In this document: piece by piece, positions 22,433-32,763 of the stretch
How the letters are laid out: the number at the start of each line of letters is the position of its first letter
How positions within the stretch are numbered: the stretch's first letter is position 1
Source: Bufo bufo
Taxonomy: Eukaryota > Chordata > Amphibia > Anura > Bufonidae
Length of the DNA: 64,000 nucleotides
Direction of reading: 5' to 3'
NCBI RefSeq assembly: GCF_905171765.1
Contig: NC_053389.1
Span: 219,796,624-219,860,623 of the forward strand
Notes under the pieces: model-generated
Seen by the model: only the letters and a program-made list of their open reading frames with translations
Told to the model about the DNA's origin: nothing
Databases searched by the model: none
Program-made: the position numbers and the translations under genes

Positions 22433-23520
22433 GGTGACAAGGGAGGGGGTGTAAAATGAGAGTGACAAGGGGGGGGGGGGGTAAAATGACAGTGACAAGG
22501 GGGGGGTGTAAAATGACAGTAACAAGGGGGGGGTGTAAAATGACAGTGACAAGGGGGGGTGCAAAATGAGAGTGACAAGGGGGGGAGTGTAAAATGAGAG
22601 TGACAAGGGGGGGTGCAAAATGATAGTGACAAGGGGGGGGGTGTAAAATGAGAGTGACAAGGGGGGGTGTAAAATGACAGTAACAAGGGGGGGTGTAAAA
22701 TGAGAGTGACAAGGGGGGGTGCAAAATGAGAGTGACAAGGGGGGGGAGTGTAAAATGAGAGTGACAAGGGGGGGTGCAAAATGATAGTGACAAGGGGGGG
22801 TGCAAAATGAGAGTGACAAGGGGGGGTGCAAAATGAGAGTGACAAGGGGGGGGGGGTAAAATGAGAGTGACAAGGGGGGGGTAAAATGAGAGTGACAAGG
22901 GAGGGGGGGTGTAAAATGAGAGTGACAAGGGGGGGTGTAAAATGAGAGTGACAAGGGGGGGTGCAAAATGAGAGTGACAAGGGGGGGGTAAAATGAGAGT
23001 GACAAGGGGGGGGGGGTAAAATGAGAATGACAAGGGAGGAGGGGGGGTGTAAAATGAGAGTGACAAGGGGGGGGTAGAATGAGAGTGACAAGGGAGGGGG
23101 GTAGAATGAGAGTGACAAGGGAGGGGGGTAGAATGAGAGTGACAGGGGGGGTAGAATGAGAGTGACAGGGGGGGTAGAATGAGAGTGACAAGGAGGGGGG
23201 GGGAGTGACAAATAGGGGGGGGAAGTGACAAGGGAGGGAGGGGGGAGAAGAGAGTGACAAGGGAGGGAGGGGGGAGAAGAGAGTGACAAGGGAGGGAGGG
23301 GGGGAGAAGAGAGTGACAAGGGAGGGAGGGGGGGAGAAGAGAGTGACAAGGGAGGGAGGGGGGGAGAGTGACAAGGGGGGGGGGAAGAGAGTGACAAGGG
23401 AGGGAGGGGGGGAGAGTGACAAGGGAGGGGGGGGGGCAGAGTGACAAGGGAGGAGGGGGGAGAAGAGAGTGACGAGCGAGGGAGGGTGGGAGGGGGGGAG
23501 AAGAGAGTGACAAGGGAGTC
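22433..23520. repeat. G-rich minisatellite
   Basis: About 1.09 kb of units of 20-38 bp built on GTGACAAGGGGGGG followed by TGTAAAATGAGA (left part), TAGAATGAGA, or AGGGAGGGGGGAGAAGAGA (right part). Every unit carries a G run of about 5-12. The minus strand is open in all three frames because it is almost all C, T and A, so its long Pro/Leu/Ser reading frames are not genes. Confidence 0.92.
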
Positions 23521-23650
23521 CCCAGAGCCAGACTGAAGCCAGAAACCAGATCATCTTATTGTCCTGGTGGTAAGTAGACAATGCAATATGTTTATTATGT
23601 AATTGTTTAGTTATTAATACTACATTGGAAACTAATTTACCTCACATTTA

Positions 23651-23865
23651 GGGTCCATTCACACATCCGTGTGTGTTTTGCGGATCCACAAAACACGGAC
23701 AGCGGCAATGTGCGTTCCACATTTTGCGGACCGCACATTGCCGGCACTAAGAGAATATGCCTGTTCTTGTCCGCTATTGCGGACAAGAATAGGACATGTT
23801 CTATTTTTTTCAGGATCGGAATTGCGGATCCGGGTCCGCAATTCCGTTCCGCAAAAAGGGACAGC
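23651..23865. mobile_element. Truncated Harbinger-like MITE inside the hAT element
   Basis: GGGTCCATTCACACATCCGT at the left with GCGGATCCACAAAACAC, TTTTGCGGACCGCACATTG, GACAAGAATAGGACATG motifs, as in 3814-4095. The right end is lost. Confidence 0.7.
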
Positions 23866-24037
23866 TACAAGAAGCTAGATTAACCGTAAGGGAAACATAG
23901 CAGTTCTTTTAATTTAAAAGCTGAGAAAGGGGTGGAACATATGTGATGTCATGATATGGGCAGATCATCTGATAAGGGGGGGGGGGGCGGCAATTTTTAT
24001 CTTGCCTAGGGCGGCAAAAATCCTTGCACCGGCCCTG

Positions 24038-26074
24038 CCCCTGCAAGGGAAGCAAGGGCTGGGCACATTGCCGTTGTATGTGCCCCAGCTAAGCAAAGCA
24101 AACCAGCTAGAGCACCTTTATCTCTGCTGGACATGGAGGCCACAGCTTAAAGCCTCAGAATCCAGGAGGAGTTTTCCCTGGACAAATCCAGAGACAGACC
24201 AGACTACAAAGTGAAGTACAGCATTAAGAAGAAGCTGAGTTCTATAGCCAGCCTGTTAGTACAGCAGAGCCAGAGAGCAACAGATGTAGCAGAGAGGAGT
24301 TTGCCTGCCACAGTTTTAATGCTAAAGCCTGCTGGGACCAATATAAAGTCTGTAAATCTTTTGGAGAAACGTTTATGCAAAGTAAAGCTGCTTTTCAACT
24401 TCATCACAAGGTCTGGACTCAATTTATTCTTCATCCCCAAGTAAACTTTTCCCCTTTTACTGCTTCGGAATAAAACGCCTGGGGTCCAGCATATCCAGGT
24501 AGGAGCACCGTGACACAAAACATTAAGGGACATTGTAGGCCACCCTATACCACTCGGCCATTCCTACACCTGGGTACCACCACCCACATTATTTCTTAAA
24601 GGGACTCTGTCCCGTTGTTGCTTCCCTGCAACTGGAGTCACAAATATTTCTTAAAGCAGGGATGCTTAACCTGCGGCCCTCTAGCTGTTGCAAAACTACA
24701 ACTCCCAGCATGCCTGGACAGCCTACAGCTATCAAACTACAGCAGGGCATGGTTGTAGTTGTAGTTTTACAACAGCTAGAGCGCCGCAGGTTGAGCATCC
24801 CTGTCTTAAAGGGACCCTTTGCCGCTGTTGGACGTTGCACTTACACCACTATAAAACAACAGCCACAGAGACCTCTACCACAAGTCCCAGCAGGCACTGT
24901 GCAGCAGCAGCCACAGAGTTCTACAGCTTTCCCTGAGCAGGAGCATGAAGCCCAGGAACTTGCAAAGGTTCCACAAGTCCCAGCAGTCACTGCATATTAG
25001 CAGGACAGTGGACATTTATCCAGGTGTCAGGGTGATGTGGAACATCCCAGAGTTATATTACAAAACTCTTTTACCCCGCTACAACCCGATAAGTGTATTA
25101 ACATTGTCATCCTGTGTAATTTTACATCACATCCTCACAAATGTGCATTCAAAGCCTTATAAATTATATATTGCTGAAATTTCTATGTTCACCAGCAGGT
25201 GGCAGCAATGTGTTAACAGGGACTTAGTTACAGTTTAGTGTTTCTAGACTGGAATAGTACATTCCAGTTTAGCTCCCTCCCCCCTGTGAGCAGAGTGGCT
25301 GCGCCCACATCCTGCCTCATGGGGAGAGAAGGAAGTTCAGTTAGTGTGCCAGCCACCCCTTCTAGGGGAAGGTTGTGCAAGCAGGAGCTCCCAGATATAG
25401 GGATCCAAAGCCAGGATCTTGTCTCGGCTGAGACAATTAATCATCATTCCCAGCCTGAGCCTTTCAGCCTCAGCTGGTAGAAGCAAGCAGCCACCTTCAG
25501 TATTCCAGGAAGAAGCATACCCTGTGAGCACAACTGTGAGTACCGTCCAGAGACCAGGAGAAGCTAAATTCCTCCTCAGCTAGTCAGTCCCCAATACAGC
25601 AGAAAATAGTAAGCGCAGAAGATATAAATTCCTGCCACATTACAGAGCCACAAGCAGACGACTTATCCTGCAAAGAGCTCCAGGCACATGATAGAGGCAG
25701 AAGATATATTCCTGCCACGCATTGCCAATACCTACTGGGACTTCAAACTATTGCTGTATCTCACTCGGATGAAAGCTGCATATAGTAAAGACAAGTTTGA
25801 ACTTTATTCCGAGTCTTGATCTCAATTATTGCTGCAAATCCCTCAATTGCTCCTACTTACCACACAGAGACATTACACCACTCTGGCATTCCTAACCTGG
25901 TACGTTAGGGCCCTGCGTTAGTACCCTGCGCACCCTGCAATTGGCGTCACAAACAAAACTATTAACTATCACTTACACCTGACCCAGCCATTGCATATTA
26001 TTGGCGTCAGAGAGCATTATCCTAATCCGGCTTACTGCAGATGCTTTGACAGAGCAGAGCTCTAGACTAGGGCT
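24038..26074. other. No gene; LTR-like sequences of unknown family
   Basis: No conserved coding region. Two stretches look like LTR or leader sequence: 24120-24590 and 25230-25965. They share CCAC.CTCGGCCATTCCTA.ACCTGG at 24552-24577 and 25879-25904, and both have features of retroviral-type R/U5 ends (AATAAA near 24470; TTGGCGTCACAAAC at 25941, in a position where a primer site could lie). No gag, pol or env domain is found, so I leave this as a suspected LTR element. Confidence 0.35.
24657..24803. mobile_element. hAT-type MITE, 147 bp, 8-bp target duplication
   Basis: Nearly perfect foldback element: CAGGGATGCTTAACCTGCGG at the left and its inverted copy CCGCAGGTTGAGCATCCCTG at the right, flanked by TCTTAAAG at 24649-24656 and 24804-24811. 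Motif ACTACAACTCCCAGCATGC is typical of this vertebrate MITE. No protein. Confidence 0.93.
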
Positions 26075-27214
26075 GATGGCGGACATGGACCTGCTGGGTC
26101 AGAGGCGGAAGGGGACATACAGTCTGTGTGGGAATTTTCTGATGGTGACATAGAGGTGGATGGGGTTGGAGAAGCTGTGCAGAGTTATATGCAGGATTTC
26201 CCCCCTTTACCTACAACTACTCAAGGTGTGACAGATCCCTCTAGAACAGACGCCTCCCCTGTAGATCAGGCCCGTAAGACCCGCCAGGAACCCCCTAGAA
26301 ATGCCTGGAGCTGCGGTGCTCCATCCTTCTTCTCTAGTGTAGGCTATACAGGCCAGACCTTTAAAAGAAGAAATGTGTGAGGTTCAAACACCGAGGCGCC
26401 AAAGAAGACCTCCCAGATAGGAGGTTTGTGGCCCGTGAACTTCTGTGTCATCAGATTGGGTTTGTGCCAGCAAACATCTTGGCAGTGATAAACCTACCAG
26501 ACAGGGTTATGATGTTAGTTTTAAGCTCATGTCTAATCTGGATAGGTTCTGGGCTAATTTCTCCAGGTTTAGGGACACAGAGGGTTGGAATAAATTCATT
26601 TTTATTCCAATCTCGAAACTGGATATGGTCACCGTTAACATCATCTTCTGGAATGAGGCCATCCCTCCCCTTAGGATATTGTGATGTGGCTCCAGAGACA
26701 CTGCGACCTTATGTCTGACCTGACTAAGAACGGGGACAATGGTGGTATCTGGACGGGAGCGTGGAAGGTGCTGGAAAAACTTCGCCAGCAGAACAATATA
26801 ACATCTACCCAATTACTTCTACATTGGGAGAGAGAAAGGTGTCTGCTTCTACCCTAGTCAGCCCAGGAAGTGCTTCAGATGTGGCAAGGATAGTCATCTG
26901 GCCAGTGCCTGCACTGTGGTGAAGTGTATTCTGTGTGGTGAGGTCGGCCATGTAAGTGCTAACTGTGAGACCATCAGATGTAATCTGTGTGGAAACATGG
27001 GCCACCCTCACATAGATTGTCCAGATGCATGGCACAACATCTGTAAAGAGCTTCCTGATGAGGAATTGGTGGAAGAGGCAGAGGCTGTAGAGGAGGAGGC
27101 CTTGATGTCATGGACAATACTGACCAGACAAGAAGTCCAGCAGGGGTCGGATAGTATAGAGCCAGAACATCAGGGCTCAGAGAGTGTTCAGGATGACATG
27201 GAGACTGTCCCTTA
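26075..27214 (+). pseudogene. LINE-1 ORF1, nucleic-acid-binding protein with three CCHC knuckles
   Basis: ORF1 product binds the LINE RNA as a ribonucleoprotein. Several frameshifts break the N-terminal half, where an RRM-like stretch is legible (NLDRFWANFSRF, GWNKFIFIPISKLD, VNIIFWNEAIPP). The last part, from about 26860 to TAG 27212-27214, is one frame with CFRCGKDSHLASAC, CILCGEVGHVSANC and CNLCGNMGHPHIDC (26871-27021), each exactly C-x2-C-x4-H-x4-C, followed by an acidic tail (EEAEAVEEEA). ATG 26075 is a candidate start but its frame soon closes, so the true N-terminus is not certain. Three knuckles in tandem are typical of Tx1-type ORF1. Confidence 0.85.
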
Positions 27215-27611
27215 GGTCCAGCAACAGTCAGATGGAGCCTCGTTTGTATCACCATCTGTACCTGAGGAGAGTAAGAGCAAGCAGGGCAAACGGAGGAAAA
27301 AACACACGTCCTCCCATAAACCCGAGGCAGATTACAACATGGTCTAAAGGGCCAAGAAAAAAAAGTCAATACAGGTGCAGATGTAATGGTGATATCTAAT
27401 AGGTACAAGGTTCTGATGGTGACTATGAGCGAGAGCTACAAAGGATAGATAAGGAATGTGAAGGTGACACAGGAGACCCCCCAACAAAAAGGAGGCCCAT
27501 TGCAGTAGAAGATCAAATAGAGTCAGATATGGAAACAAGTAGCCGACAGAACAACTCAGACTCTGACTTATGATGATCGGGATTACTTCACTTTTATTTT
27601 TTTGTTCTCTG

Positions 27612-30600
27612 ATGGCTGCGTTTTCGTTAAAAATAGCTTCAAGTAATGTGAACAGTGTAAAAATAAGTATTAGAGACACGCTGTGTACGACCATCTCAGG
27701 TATCTGGGTGCAGATGTCATCTTCTTTCAGGAGACCCGTCTGACCACATTAGGGCTTTTAGGTGAGGCAGAAAGAGATTGGCAGTCTGGTCGCTGGCTGT
27801 GGAGCTGTATGCCGGGGTGGCTGTCATGTTTACCACCAATAATGTGACAGTACATCGGTTAACAGAGGTGGCTATGGGAAGATGTCTGGTTCTAGAAGTC
27901 ACTATTCACGGTAGAAGGCTGCTGCTCACAGTCAGTGGCCCACAGTCAGTGGTGGTATGGCCCACAGTCAGTGGCAGAAAGAATCCAGTTGTTCAGGGAT
28001 CTCTTTACCTCAGTTCCTGTGGTAATGGCTGGAGATTTCAATGTCGCTAGAACATCATGTGACAGATCCTTTGGCCAAGCAGTGACCAAGGACTCCAAGG
28101 TCTTGAATAACATGATCTCTCAGGCAGGTCTCAGTGATTTCTTCACACAGGGAGGTAGGAAGCCAAAGTTCACCTACTCTTGTGCTGACAGAAGTAGTAG
28201 GATAGATTTGGCTATTGTTAGTCCAGCAGAAACTGTCAGTGGGATGAAGGAGCGAGTATTCCCTTATTCAGATCATCTAGCTTTGTTTTTCTGCTTGGGA
28301 TCCACAAAGCGTCCTGATAGTGGTAAAGGGTTATGGAGACTTAAAAGTATACTGTGGGATACCAGCTCACTATATTTGCGGTAGAAATGTATCCGCGTGC
28401 TCGGTGTCCTGGTTTTTCAACCTCCTTGTTCAGGTACATAGAAAATGAGTAAAATTAGACTCCAGCACTCACTTTTTTTCGAAGTATCAAGTTCTCCATT
28501 TATTCAAGTTACACACGGACAGTACAGGGCTCAAGATCTCTCTTGGTACAGGCTGTTTTTGACGCGTTTCGAAAAGTCTTATTCGTAAAATAAGACTTTT
28601 CGAAACGCGTCAAAAACAGCCTGTACCAAGAGAGATCTTGAGCCCTGTACTGTCCGTGTGTAACTTGAATAAATGGAGAACTTGATACTTCGAAAAAAAG
28701 TGAGTGCTGGAGTTTAATTTTACTCATTTTTTATGGACACTTAACTCCAGTCTTTTGGAAGACTCTTATGTCCAGAGAGTCATCCACTCTCTTTTTCAGC
28801 AACAACTAGAGAGAGTGAACTTTTTTGACAACATGACTGACTGGTGGGAGGACGTCAAGGAGGAGATCAGATCCCTCTTGAGGAGACTGTCATTTAGGAA
28901 AGGTAAGACTAAGTACAGCCAGTATCTCAAGCTGTGGAAAGAATTGGAGTCACTTTATTCGGTGGGTGGGGATGACAAACAAAAGATTGACCGGCAAAAA
29001 TCGGAGATAACACAGTATCAATACAGTAAGTATACCTCCCTGGTTCTTGAACGGGATTATGGGACCTTAGGGTCACCCGATCCCTTTGAGAACTGTCGGG
29101 ATCGTGTGGCAAATAAAGTGGTCACCGGTCTCACTGACTCCCAGGGTGTTTTGCAGGAATCTCTGGGGATGGTAAGATTTTACTATGCTGACTTAGGTTT
29201 TGGAAATGGAAAAGATGGCTCAATTCTTGGAGGCAACTCCGAGATTATATACTAATGATTTGGACCGTTCTCCTTTAACAGAAGAATTAGTGGTGGAGGA
29301 GGTTAAAGTGGCCATTGATAAATTACATCTGAAGAAGGCACCAGGTCCAGATGGTATAACAGCAGAATTTTATAAGAAGTTCAGAGATCATTTATCTCCA
29401 ATCATCTTGGATATGTACAAAAATTGTCTAGAAAATCACCTGATGCCTCCATCCATGAGGGTGTCCTCGTTAATTCTGCTGTCTAAAAGTAAGGAGCCTA
29501 GTGACATCAAGAACTGGAGGCCAATTGCCATCTTGAATGTCAACAGGAAGATTCTGGCAAAAATCCTTTTCTCTAGATTAGTTTGTTTATTCTAGGCACT
29601 GTTGGCAGGCTGTCAGTTCAGCACAGTTAAAGGGAAGAATATCTCTGGAGCAGTCATCTTGATAAGGGAGATGTTTGAGAGATGCAAAGCTCTTTGGTGT
29701 GGGAGATATGTTGTTGGTCTTGACCAGGCTAAAGCCTTTGACAGAGTGGACCATGAGTATCTATGGGCCACTTTGTCAAAGTACGGTATTCCGGGACAAT
29801 TTGTAGATTGTCCGAAAACTTTGTACAGAGAGGCAGAGAGCTTTCCTCTGGTCAAGGGTTGGCAGGGTGACACATTCAGAGTTGAGGCGGGGGTGAGACA
29901 GGGTTGCCCATTGAGTCCACTGTTGTATGTGTTTGCCTTAGTCCCGTTCCTGAGGTCGCTGCAGGAGTGTGATTTTCAGGGGGTGCCAGTCTCCCAGTCC
30001 CACTGCTTGCATCGGAGTGTCGTTGCCTATGCAAATGATGTGACTGTGGTGATATCTGAGCCTCATAAGGTGCAGATGTTGTCTGTAGCCATCATAAGCT
30101 ACTCGGAGGCTTCAGGGTCTCTGGTTAACCTTAAGAAGAGTCAAGCTTTCTGGACCCTGAATTCTGATCCAGACTTTAACTTGCAACAATTTGCGAAAGC
30201 CTCCGCCCATATTAAAATCCTTGGGGTTAAATTCAGGAGGGAAGATAATGCCAAACTAAATAGTAAAGAAAGATTGGAAGCCGGGAATGCAAAGGTTCAG
30301 CGATGGAAGAATTCGAAGCTGACTTATAGAGAAAGGGTTAAAATGTTGAAGACTTACCTGGTCCCTGTCTTCTTGTATGTCTCGGTTGTCTTTCCTTCGA
30401 CAGAATCTTTCTCGGCTAGGCTCTTTAGCCTGTTCTTCCAGTAAAAAGAGGGATCACTTACCTACAGAGGAGAGAGGGTGGGCTGGATATGATAAATCCA
30501 AGGGTGTTCTTTGACTCCTTGTTCCTAAAAGTAAATTTTGGTTGCCTGGACTCGGAGAACGGCTCCCTGTGGGTGAACAGTGTCATGGACTGGATATTGC

Positions 30601-31241
30601 CTTCTGCAGAATCTTGGGTACGAGGCGGCAGTCTCAACAGGGGCTGATTGACTCGTCACTACCTCCCTCAGTACCTGGACTATGGTCTCAGATGCCTGAA
30701 GAAGTGGGGTATAGAGAAGTCTAACATTCAGACTAAGACCAGGAAAGAGCTGTACTTCAAGGTGTGTAAGACGTTCTTCTATTTACAGCCCACACTAAAA
30801 GACTGTACGACCGCCACCTTACAGGACAGTCTGAGGTTCCTTAACACGGTGAGGCTTCCTCCTAAATTTTATGACATTGCTTGGCTGTCTTTGCAAGGAA
30901 AGCTTTTTGTTAAAGAAAATTGAAAATTTTTAAGCGTGTCAGATCGCATGTGTCCCTTGGGTTGCCAGCATCAGGAGACAATGGCATATTTTATATCAGA
31001 GTGCTAAGGGGGGAAATATGGCAGGAAATATCCCGTAAACTAAAAGTCCCAAGACTGCAGTCTCTCAAATACCCAGACATCATCTATGGGGTACCATCTA
31101 ATGTAGGTGACATTGACTGGGGGACCATGTATCTCATCATTACAGTCATCAAGTACTACCATTGGAATACTAGAGCCAGAGTGTCCATCAGTAACAAGCC
31201 ATTCCAGCACACAAAAGCAGTGAACCTCATTTTGTCAGAGC
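27612..31241 (+). pseudogene. LINE-1 ORF2, endonuclease-reverse transcriptase
   Basis: Nicks target DNA and copies the LINE RNA. Endonuclease motifs: SSNVNS at the start, FFQETR, MAGDFNVA, SRIDLAIV and YSDHLAL. A 386-bp insertion (28345-28730) separates it from the linker (NSSLLEDSYVQR..). Reverse transcriptase: KKAPGPDGITAEFYKKF, then TAG at 29593-29595 in frame, VVGLDQAKAFDRVDHEYL, VRQGCPLSPLLYVF. The YADD box reads YAND (30028-30039; GAT to AAT), removing a catalytic aspartate. The C-terminal region continues with more frameshifts to 31241 and a short piece after the MITE (31690-31740). Inactive. Confidence 0.88.
28345..28730. mobile_element. Palindromic retroposon-like insertion in LINE-1 ORF2
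   Basis: 386 bp flanked by TTATGGAGACTTAA (28331-28344) and TTATGGACACTTAA (28731-28744), a 14-bp target duplication with one change. From about 28446 to 28728 it is an almost perfect palindrome, arms about 140 bp, centre ..TCTTATTCGTAAAATAAGA... The left copy extends about 100 bp further outward. The arm carries TTTTCGAAACGCGTC, a motif seen in frog interspersed repeats. The long duplication points to target-primed insertion. No protein. Confidence 0.85.
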
Positions 31242-31244
31242 TAA

Positions 31245-31686
31245 GGCTACTTTCACACTAGCGTCCGTCCAGCCCTGATGCAGTCTAAATGGATGCGGAT
31301 CCGCTCAGACTGCATCAGTCTGGCGGCGTTCAGCCTCCGCTCCGCTCGCCTCCGCACGGCCAGGCGGACAGCTGAACGCTGCTTGCAGCGTTCGGGTGTC
31401 CGCCTGGCCGTGCGGAGGCGTGCGGATCCGTCCAGACTTACAATGTAAGTCAATGGGAACGGATCCGCTTGAAGATGACACCATATGGCTCAATCTTCAA
31501 GCGGATCCGTCCCCCATTGACTTTACATTGAAAGTCTGAACGGATCCGCTCAGGCTACTTTCGCACTTAGAAATTTTTCGAAGTTATTAATGCAGACGGA
31601 TCCGTACTGAACGGAGCCTCCGTCTGCATTAATATGATCGGATCCGTTCAGAACGGATCCGATCAAGCGCAAGTGTGAAAGTAGCC
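31245..31686. mobile_element. Harbinger-type MITE (GGCTACTTTCACAC family), TAA duplication
   Basis: Terminal inverted repeat GGCTACTTTCACACTAGCG versus GGCTACTTTCACACTTGCG (reverse complement of the right end), flanked by TAA at 31242-31244 and 31687-31689. Interior is full of GGATCCG palindromes. It interrupts the end of the LINE-1 ORF2. Confidence 0.9.
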
Positions 31687-31763
31687 TAAGGTGGATCAAA
31701 TCCCTGGAAGTCAGGAAAAATAGGAACAACGTGACATTATGACGGATTGTGTATATGGATTAA

Positions 31764-32245
31764 AGGGGTTGTCTGGGTTCAGAGCTGAACCCGGACATAA
31801 CTCCATTTTCACCCACGCAGTCCCCCTGACTTGACCATCGGAGCAGTTCATGCTCCGAGGTTCTCATTTGCCCTGCGCTAAATCGTGCAGGGCAACGGAA
31901 TTTTCAGGAGTTCCGGTGACGAAACGGGCTATCCATGGGGCTGCCAGGAAGCCCGGTGACGTCACCAGCACTGATGGGCGGGCTTTAGCTCTGCCCTAGC
32001 TAGTAAAATGTCCAGGGCAGCGCTAAAGCATGCCCATCAGAGCCAGTATCATCACCGAAAACACTGCCGGGCGGAAGCTTCCGCCCGGCAGTGTGTTATT
32101 GTAAACAAAGGAGCCTGAGCCCTGTGCGATCTAGCGCAGGACAAGGGAGCGCATCAGAGCATGAGATGCTCCGATGCTAACATCAAGGGGGCTGCCTGGG
32201 TGATATGGGTATGTCCAGGTTCAGCTCCGAACCCGGACAACCCCT
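31764..32245. mobile_element. T2/Kolobok-like MITE in LINE-1 3' UTR, TTAA duplication
   Basis: Inverted repeats of at least 30 bp beginning AGGGGTTGTCYGGGTTC at both ends, flanked by TTAA at 31760-31763 and 32246-32249. The TTAAAGGGG start is the T2-type signature. 482 bp, no protein. Confidence 0.9.
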
Positions 32246-32430
32246 TTAACCTTAGTTTTAATTCATTGGAAATATGCTTGATTTTTTTTCCCTCTTCTTT
32301 TAACATAAATGTTAAAGTTTACTGAGTTTATTCTGTATTAGAGGTTTATGATTTCTGTCAAATGTTTTTGAACATTTTGTTAGAAATGTATATTTCATAT
32401 TTGTTTATTTTTTACTAATAAAAATTGCCT

Positions 32431-32526
32431 CCTATGTACAAGAATATAACTACTATAATACCTCCTCCTATATAACTGATATAATACTGTCCCTCATGTA
32501 CAAGAATATAACTACTATAATGATCT
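32431..32526. repeat. Short minisatellite abutting the LINE-1 3' end
   Basis: CTCCTATGTACAAGAATATAACTACTATAATAC-type units, two full and one partial, of a tandem repeat that I recall as frequent in frog genomes. It starts within a few bases of the LINE poly(A)-signal region. Confidence 0.7.
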
Positions 32527-32763
32527 TTTTATTTAAAAACAGGCAACAAAATATTACAATACATTTACAATTAAATCATAGAAAAGAATAAATAATATAA
32601 AGTTACATCACTTTGATAATAAACATCACAACACATTATACAAATGCTGACACATGGATGTTCCTCCAGTCCACGTTATTGCGGTTATTTTTTATGTCTT
32701 TCTTATATATCATCCTATGAAGAATTTTTTTTTTTTAACCAAAAGGTGTGCTTTTGGTGGGCT
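32527..32763. other. No gene; AT-rich sequence
   Basis: AT-rich stretch starting CTTTTTATTTAAAAACAGGC. It could be the 3' tail of a minus-strand retroelement (reverse complement carries AATAAAAAG) but no coding part is attached. A T run lies at 32727-32737. Confidence 0.4.

Larger units (their letters stand above)
22031..24037. mobile_element. hAT-type non-autonomous element
   Basis: Left end CAGGGCCGGCGCCACC and inverted right end TTGCACCGGCCCTG, with 8-bp flanks CCCCTGCT (22023-22030) and CCCCTGCA (24038-24045), seven of eight matching: the hAT signature. 2007 bp, no transposase. Just inside the ends are GCGACTTAGGCAGTCGCC and TGCCTAGGGCGGCAAAAATC. The interior is a palindrome (22258-22432), a G-rich minisatellite (22433-23520) and a Harbinger-like fragment (23651-23865). 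Confidence 0.85.
26075..32430 (+). mobile_element. Tx1-like LINE (LINE-1), sense strand
   Basis: A near full-length non-LTR retrotransposon: ORF1 with three CCHC knuckles, ORF2 with apurinic-type endonuclease, reverse transcriptase and C-terminal region, then a 3' UTR with AATAAA at 32417-32422. ORF architecture and knuckles fit the Tx1 group of the L1 lineage known from Xenopus. Three later insertions interrupt it: a palindromic element (28345-28730), a TAA-flanked MITE (31245-31686) and a TTAA-flanked MITE (31764-32245). The 5' border is uncertain. Confidence 0.85.

Noticed and set aside
22352..23581. Minus-strand Pro/Leu/Ser-rich reading frames of 324-409 codons
   Set aside because: All three minus frames are open over the same G-rich minisatellite, which lacks stops because of its composition.
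24120..25965. Possible complete LTR retrotransposon or endogenous retrovirus
   Set aside because: LTR-like motifs and a primer-site-like TTGGCGTCACAAAC are present, but no gag, pol or env domain and no proven paired LTRs or target duplication.
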